From Flavobacteriaceae bacterium (lineage in GTDB: Bacteria; Bacteroidota; Bacteroidia; Flavobacteriales; Flavobacteriaceae), in NCBI GenBank assembly GCA_947491985.1, contig CANLLR010000011.1:1-64000 (forward strand): a stretch of DNA of 64,000 nt, given 5' to 3'. Under the pieces are notes generated by a model, which searched no databases, had not been told where the DNA came from, and saw only the letters and a list, made by a program, of their open reading frames with translations. The first letter of the stretch is position 1. Every line of letters starts with the position of its first letter. Of this stretch, positions 60,050 through 64,000 are shown piece after piece. Position numbers and translations under genes: made by a program.

Positions 60050-61531
60050 TTATTCTTGCGAACCGTTATTTAATTTACTATTTTTCTTGCTGTACACAAA
60101 ATAGAAAATTACTCCTAATGCCATCCAAGCAAATAATCGCAACCAGTTGGTCCATCCCAAACCTACCATCATTAGTAAACAAGCGATAACTCCCAAAATA
60201 GGAACAAAAGGAACCCATGGCGTTTTGAATTGGCGTACCATATTTGGCTCTTTCTTTCTAAGTATGATAACGGCAACACAAACTAGTACGAAAGCAAATA
60301 AGGTTCCAATACTTGTCATGTCTCCAACAATATCTCCTGGAACAAAAGCAGCAAACAATCCAACAATTATTAATATAGCAATGTTCGCTTTGTAAGGAGT
60401 TTGGTATTTTGGATGTAAATCACTGAACGCTTTTGGCAATAATCCATCTTTACCCATAGAGTAAAATACTCTTGATTGTCCGAGTAACATTACCAAAATA
60501 ACAGAAGAAAATCCAGCTAAAATGGCTATCGTTACAAAGTTAGCCAACCAACTGTAACCTGTCATGTATTTTTGAATGGCAAAAGCTACTGATGCTTCAC
60601 CACCTTCTCCTCTAAAATCTTCAACTGTTGCTACACCCGTTAAAACGTGCGCAAATAAAATGTACAGAATAGTACATATCGCTAACGAACCTAAGATTCC
60701 AATTGGCATATTGCGTTTTGGGTTTTTTGTTTCTTGAGCCGCAGTACTTACCGCATCAAATCCTATGAAGGCAAAGAAAACAGTTCCGGCTGCGCCAACA
60801 ATTCCCCAAAAACCTCCAAAATTATGGTCTATTCCGTGTTGATCTGTAAAGATAGAACTTGGCGGAATGTAAGGTGTATGGTTAACTGGATTTATAAATT
60901 GCCATCCCAAAACGATAATTAATATAACAATGGCGACTTTAACAATTACAATTATTCCGTTTACAAATGCTGATTCTTGGATTCCTTTAATCAATAATAA
61001 ACTAATCGCACCTACTATAAATAAAGCGGGTAAATTAATAATTCCACTTTCTCCTGTAGTTAAATCGGTTTGAAATGGCGAATGCGAAAGCGAGTAGGGA
61101 ATCGGACTCGTATGCAACACATTGACCAGTAAATTATTGAGGTATTCACTCCATGCAATTCCAACTGTCGCTGCTCCAACAGCGTATTCTAAAATTAAAT
61201 CCCAACCAATAATCCAAGCTAAAAATTCGCCCATAGTGGCGTAAGTATATGTATACGCACTACCAGAAATCGGAATGGATGATGATAACTCCGCATAACA
61301 CAATCCGGCTAATGCGCAACCAACAGCTGCAAGAACAAAGGCAATCGTTACTGATGGACCTGCATTTTGTGATGCAGCCATGGCAGTTCTTACAAACAAT
61401 CCAGCGCCAATAATTGCTCCAATTCCTAAAGCGATTAAAGACCAGGCTGTTAATGTTCTTTTTAATCCTTTCTCAGAATCGGCAGCTTCTGCTAAAAGTT
61501 GGGCTAATGGTTTTCTTTTCCAAATAGACAT
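60050..61531 (-). CDS. APC family amino-acid permease
   Basis: A 493-residue membrane transporter with about 12 predicted helices. The first helix carries the substrate-binding motif GIGAIIGAGLFVRTA, and PISGSAYTYTYATMGEFLAW is typical of cationic amino-acid-type APC carriers. A FIGFDAVSTAAQETKNPKRNMP loop precedes helix 7. It moves amino acids across the inner membrane, probably by proton symport or exchange; the exact substrate is unknown. A -7 box TATATTTG lies 33 bp upstream of the start. Confidence 0.93.
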   Translation of the reverse strand: MSIWKRKPLAQLLAEAADSEKGLKRTLTAWSLIALGIGAIIGAGLFVRTAMAASQNAGPSVTIAFVLAAVGCALAGLCYAELSSSIPISGSAYTYTYATMGEFLAWIIGWDLILEYAVGAATVGIAWSEYLNNLLVNVLHTSPIPYSLSHSPFQTDLTTGESGIINLPALFIVGAISLLLIKGIQESAFVNGIIVIVKVAIVILIIVLGWQFINPVNHTPYIPPSSIFTDQHGIDHNFGGFWGIVGAAGTVFFAFIGFDAVSTAAQETKNPKRNMPIGILGSLAICTILYILFAHVLTGVATVEDFRGEGGEASVAFAIQKYMTGYSWLANFVTIAILAGFSSVILVMLLGQSRVFYSMGKDGLLPKAFSDLHPKYQTPYKANIAILIIVGLFAAFVPGDIVGDMTSIGTLFAFVLVCVAVIILRKKEPNMVRQFKTPWVPFVPILGVIACLLMMVGLGWTNWLRLFAWMALGVIFYFVYSKKNSKLNNGSQE

Positions 61532-61564
61532 AGTATTTTTTAGTTTTGGTTAATTAATAAAAAC

Positions 61565-61572
61565 CAAATATA
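61565..61572 (-). promoter_or_regulatory. -7 box TATATTTG for the permease gene
   Basis: A minus-strand exact TAnnTTTG match, with a TTTG 23 bases further upstream (61596-61599), near the upper limit for the -33/-7 spacer. Confidence 0.5.
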
Positions 61573-61635
61573 TCATTTTTTTAAAAAAGGAAATACAAAT
61601 AGGTGCAATTTTCAATTTTTTAGCACAGATTTTTT

Positions 61636-61643
61636 TATATTTG
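61636..61643 (+). promoter_or_regulatory. -7 box TATATTTG for the HhH-domain gene
   Basis: An exact TAnnTTTG match 44 bp before the ATG at 61688. Confidence 0.45.
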
Positions 61644-61687
61644 AAATATCAAACTATGCACACCATTAACTAGTAATATCCGCCAAA

Positions 61688-62575
61688 ATGAAAAGCAAAT
61701 CACTTTCCTCGTATTTTTTATTTACCAAAGAGCAACGCTTGGGTATAGTAGCACTACTCGTTATCATAATTTCACTACAACTCTTATTATATTTTGTTGA
61801 TTTTTCATCTGAAGAAAAACCAGACAGTAATAAAGAAAAATGGATATCACTTCAAACCGATCTCGATGCTAAAGCTAACCTGTCTAAATTAATTACCTCA
61901 AAAATGTATCCGTTCAATCCCAATTTTATAACGGATTTCAAAGGGTATAAATTAGGAATGACTGTGAACCAAATCGACAAGTTGCATGCGTATCGCAAGT
62001 TAAATAAGTATGTCAACTCTGCCGCTGAATTTCAACAAATAACAGGAGTTTCCGATTCTCTTTTGAATGTTATGTCGCCTTATTTTAAATTTCCTGATTG
62101 GGTGACCAACAAAAAGAGTTTCTTCAAAAGCGGTTGGATAGACTTTTCAAAACAACATCCAAAGAAAGAATTGAAAATCACCAAAATCGACATTAATCAA
62201 GCAACCAAAGAAGAATTAATTAAAATCTATGGTATTGGCGATGCGATTTCTGACCGCATTTTAAAACAAAAAGCGAGTTACGGTGCCTTTGTATCGATGA
62301 CTCAAATGGAGGATGTATGGGGACTTTCTCCTGAAGTTATTGAAAAACTAAATCAAAATTTCGCCATTATTGAAACTCCAAATCCAAGAAAAATCAACAT
62401 TAACAATGCGTCGATAAAAGAACTGGGACAATTCCCGTATTTTCGATATCCTATTTCTAAAAATATTGTTACTTTTAGAAGTATGAACGGAGATTTGAAG
62501 ATTGAGGATTTAACAAATATTAAAGATTTTCCTGTTGATAAAATAAAAATAATTGCCTTATATTTGGATTTTTAA
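61688..62575 (+). CDS. Membrane-anchored helix-hairpin-helix (ComEA-like) DNA-binding protein
   Basis: A 295-residue protein with one transmembrane helix (about 18-38, LGIVALLVIIISLQLLLYFV) and three HhH segments. The first is degenerate (about 85-135, VNSAAEFQQITGVSDSLL). The others are IDINQATKEELIKIYGIGDA (about 165-225) and ININNASIKELGQFPYFRYP (about 237-295). The layout resembles ComEA, which binds DNA in the periplasm during transformation, but extra HhH units are common in Bacteroidota relatives of untested function. It is followed 22 bp later by the acyl-CoA dehydrogenase gene. Confidence 0.88.
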   Translation: MKSKSLSSYFLFTKEQRLGIVALLVIIISLQLLLYFVDFSSEEKPDSNKEKWISLQTDLDAKANLSKLITSKMYPFNPNFITDFKGYKLGMTVNQIDKLHAYRKLNKYVNSAAEFQQITGVSDSLLNVMSPYFKFPDWVTNKKSFFKSGWIDFSKQHPKKELKITKIDINQATKEELIKIYGIGDAISDRILKQKASYGAFVSMTQMEDVWGLSPEVIEKLNQNFAIIETPNPRKININNASIKELGQFPYFRYPISKNIVTFRSMNGDLKIEDLTNIKDFPVDKIKIIALYLDF

Positions 62576-62597
62576 AATTTAAAGTGATATTACTCCT

Positions 62598-63776
62598 ATG
62601 AATTCAATATATTTTACAGAAGAACACGAATTATTTAGAAAAAGTTTTCGTGATTTCTTGCAAGCCGAAGTGGTACCTCATATCGAGAAATGGGAAAAAT
62701 CCGGAACAATTGAACGTTTCATCTGGAAAAAATTTGGTGAAATGGGCTTTTTTGGAATAGCCTATCCTGAAGCATATGGCGGAATGGATTTGGATTTATT
62801 TTACACTGTTATATTTCTTGAAGAACTTCAAAGAATAAAATCCTCTGGTTTTGCCGCCGCAATGTGGGCACATGCATATCTAGCAATGACCCATTTAAAC
62901 GCAGAAGGTGATGAAAGGATCAAACAGGAGTATTTGACTCCCAGTATTATGGGTGATAAAATAGGAGGATTATGTATTACCGAACCTTTTGGCGGAAGTG
63001 ATGTTGCTGGTATGCGTACCACAGCCGTTAGAAAAGGCGATAATTACATTATTAATGGTTCTAAAACGTTTATAACAAACGGTGTGTATGCCGACTATTA
63101 TGTGGTGGCTGCAAAAACCAGCCCCGAAAAAGGAAACAAGGGAATAAGCATATTCTTGATGGATACCAATCTAAAAGGCATTACCACTACTAAATTGGAT
63201 AAATTGGGATGGCGCGCTTCTGATACAGCTGAAATTTCGTTTGACAATGTAGAAATTCCTATAGCTAATTTAATGGGTGAAGAGGGAAAAGGATTTCCTT
63301 ACATCATGCAGCATTTTGCTTTAGAGAGGCTGATTATGGCAATAAATGCTCATGCAAGAGCCGAGTATGCAATGGAATATACAATTGAATATATGTCACA
63401 ACGCGAGGCATTTGGTTCTACCATTAATAAGTTTCAAGCCTTGAGACATACTATGGTTAATCATGCTACTGAGGTAGAACATTGCAAAGTATTCAATTAC
63501 GCTGCGGTTGCTCGATTGAACCAAGGCGAATATGTGGTTAAGGAAGCGACAATGGCCAAATTGAAATCGACAAAAGTAGCAGACGAAGCCATTTATGATT
63601 GCCTTCAGATGCTTGGTGGTTATGGTTATATGGAAGAGTATCCATTGGCGCGTTTGTTGCGCGACAGCCGTTTGGGCCCGATTGGAGGTGGTACTTCTGA
63701 AATCCTGAGGGAGATTTTGTCTAAAATGATTATTGACAAGCAAAATTACCAGCCGGCGGTGAAACACGAATCGTAA
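62598..63776 (+). CDS. Acyl-CoA dehydrogenase
   Basis: A 392-residue FAD-dependent dehydrogenase. The family blocks CITEPFGGSDVAGMRTTA and YIINGSKTFITNGVYADYYV and the C-terminal QMLGGYGYMEEYPLARLLRD plus GGTSEILREILSKMI are all present. A catalytic base is likely the Glu of the GYMEEYPL segment. It oxidises acyl-CoA at the alpha-beta bond; chain length or branched-chain specificity (for example isovaleryl-CoA) cannot be told. It could act with the branched-chain enzymes at 25.9-30.4 kb, but lies 32 kb away. A hairpin terminator follows. Confidence 0.94.
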   Translation: MNSIYFTEEHELFRKSFRDFLQAEVVPHIEKWEKSGTIERFIWKKFGEMGFFGIAYPEAYGGMDLDLFYTVIFLEELQRIKSSGFAAAMWAHAYLAMTHLNAEGDERIKQEYLTPSIMGDKIGGLCITEPFGGSDVAGMRTTAVRKGDNYIINGSKTFITNGVYADYYVVAAKTSPEKGNKGISIFLMDTNLKGITTTKLDKLGWRASDTAEISFDNVEIPIANLMGEEGKGFPYIMQHFALERLIMAINAHARAEYAMEYTIEYMSQREAFGSTINKFQALRHTMVNHATEVEHCKVFNYAAVARLNQGEYVVKEATMAKLKSTKVADEAIYDCLQMLGGYGYMEEYPLARLLRDSRLGPIGGGTSEILREILSKMIIDKQNYQPAVKHES

Positions 63777-63784
63777 AAATTTTT

Positions 63785-63810
63785 ATAAAGCTTCCACACG
63801 GAAGCTTTAT
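63785..63810 (+). terminator. Terminator after the acyl-CoA dehydrogenase gene
   Basis: ATAAAGCTTCC/GGAAGCTTTAT with a 4-base loop, followed by TTTTT. Confidence 0.88.
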
Positions 63811-63863
63811 TTTTGCACACTATATTGAAAATAAACGTTCTTTGAAAATATTTGTATTTCTTC

Positions 63864-63893
63864 TTGTTTCTTTCTTCTTTTTTATTACTTTTG
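63864..63893 (+). promoter_or_regulatory. rpsU promoter, TTG-N19-TACTTTTG
   Basis: TTG at 63864-63866, a 19-base spacer and TACTTTTG at 63886-63893 match both Bacteroidota promoter elements, giving a short leader of about 20-25 bases before the rpsU ATG. Confidence 0.8.
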
Positions 63894-63903
63894 CAAGCTA
63901 AAT

Positions 63904-63913
63904 GAGAGGAGGT
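63904..63913 (+). promoter_or_regulatory. rpsU: Strong Shine-Dalgarno sequence of rpsU
   Basis: GAGAGGAGGTGCC precedes the rpsU ATG by about nine bases. Shine-Dalgarno sequences are almost absent from other genes in this window, as expected for flavobacteria, so this site stands out. It fits the reported model in which free anti-Shine-Dalgarno ends of ribosomes lacking bS21 promote rpsU translation. Confidence 0.85.
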
Positions 63914-63922
63914 GCCTAAATT

Positions 63923-64000
63923 ATGTTGATTATACCAATTAAAGACGGAGAAAACATTGATAGAGCTTTAAAGCGCTACAAACGAAAATTCGATAAAACC
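63923..64000 (+). CDS. rpsU: 30S ribosomal protein bS21, 5' part
   Basis: The frame opens MLIIPIKDGENIDRALKRYK and continues RKFDKT to the window edge, 26 codons in all; the remaining roughly 38 codons lie outside. The sequence matches flavobacterial bS21, a small basic protein at the 3' end of 16S rRNA near the anti-Shine-Dalgarno sequence. It has its own full promoter and a strong ribosome-binding site. This is a partial entry caused by the window end, not a broken gene. Confidence 0.93.
   Translation, partial: MLIIPIKDGENIDRALKRYKRKFDKT

Overview
The window looks like a chromosome segment from a Flavobacteriaceae member, most likely Flavobacterium or a close relative. The support is low G+C content, many upstream regions carrying the Bacteroidota -7 element TAnnTTTG, almost no Shine-Dalgarno sequences, SusC/SusD proteins, type IX secretion-style C-termini, GSCFA, DUF4230, DUF5522 and DUF2851 proteins, and a fused E1 alpha/beta 2-oxoacid dehydrogenase. 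I see no rRNA, tRNA, insertion sequence, prophage or CRISPR array.

Layout. 1-3.3 kb (minus): M23 peptidase, MerR regulator, LemA and two TPM-domain proteins, probably one transcription unit. 3.4-11.8 kb: SRPBCC protein, alaS, a lipoprotein, an ABC exporter, a GSCFA protein, a DUF4230 protein, a decayed small membrane ORF and a rhodanese. 12.3-30.4 kb: a long one-directional catabolic cluster. It holds a TetR regulator, then paaE-A-B-C-D-G, a PhzF-like gene, paaH-I-J-Z, a crotonase, paaY, a 2-oxoacid dehydrogenase E2, a branched-chain aminotransferase and a fused E1. 30.7-41.8 kb: DUF4136 lipoprotein, hutU, small genes, three secreted proteins, a PLP-dependent deaminase, a glucosaminidase and hemL. 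41.8-46.1 kb: two small periplasmic proteins, lysS, lipB, rnhB. 46.3-58.4 kb: a SusC/SusD pair, an S8 protease with a sorting domain, a putative porin, a cystathionine beta-synthase-like enzyme and a PNGase F-type glycosidase. 58.4-64 kb: DUF2851, PspC, an amino-acid permease, a ComEA-like HhH protein, an acyl-CoA dehydrogenase and the start of rpsU.

How the cluster may work. The paa genes encode ring epoxidation (PaaABCDE), isomerisation (PaaG), ring opening and aldehyde oxidation (PaaZ) and beta-oxidation (PaaJ, crotonase, PaaH), with thioesterases PaaI and PaaY. No phenylacetate-CoA ligase (PaaK) is present. The cluster instead ends with an aminotransferase and a complete E1/E2 2-oxoacid dehydrogenase, which could turn phenylalanine into phenylpyruvate and then directly into phenylacetyl-CoA. 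A perfect 9-2-9 palindrome just after the -7 box in front of paaE is a strong candidate TetR operator.

The most unusual feature is the non-coding DNA. Nearly every gap inside the catabolic cluster is filled with a different short repeat (ATCTGTG, ATTCATAA, ATTCGTG, TTCAGTG, TTTGCG, TACAACC, ATAGAC and others) that stops close to the next start codon. The same vocabulary appears in frame inside the linkers of the E2 gene. Longer dispersed intergenic elements lie at several other junctions. Other points of note are a PaaZ with an extra DUF1569/DinB-like domain, a broken duplicate of the crotonase 5' end, a strong Shine-Dalgarno on rpsU, and a 20-bp inverted repeat with tandem octamers upstream of hutU.
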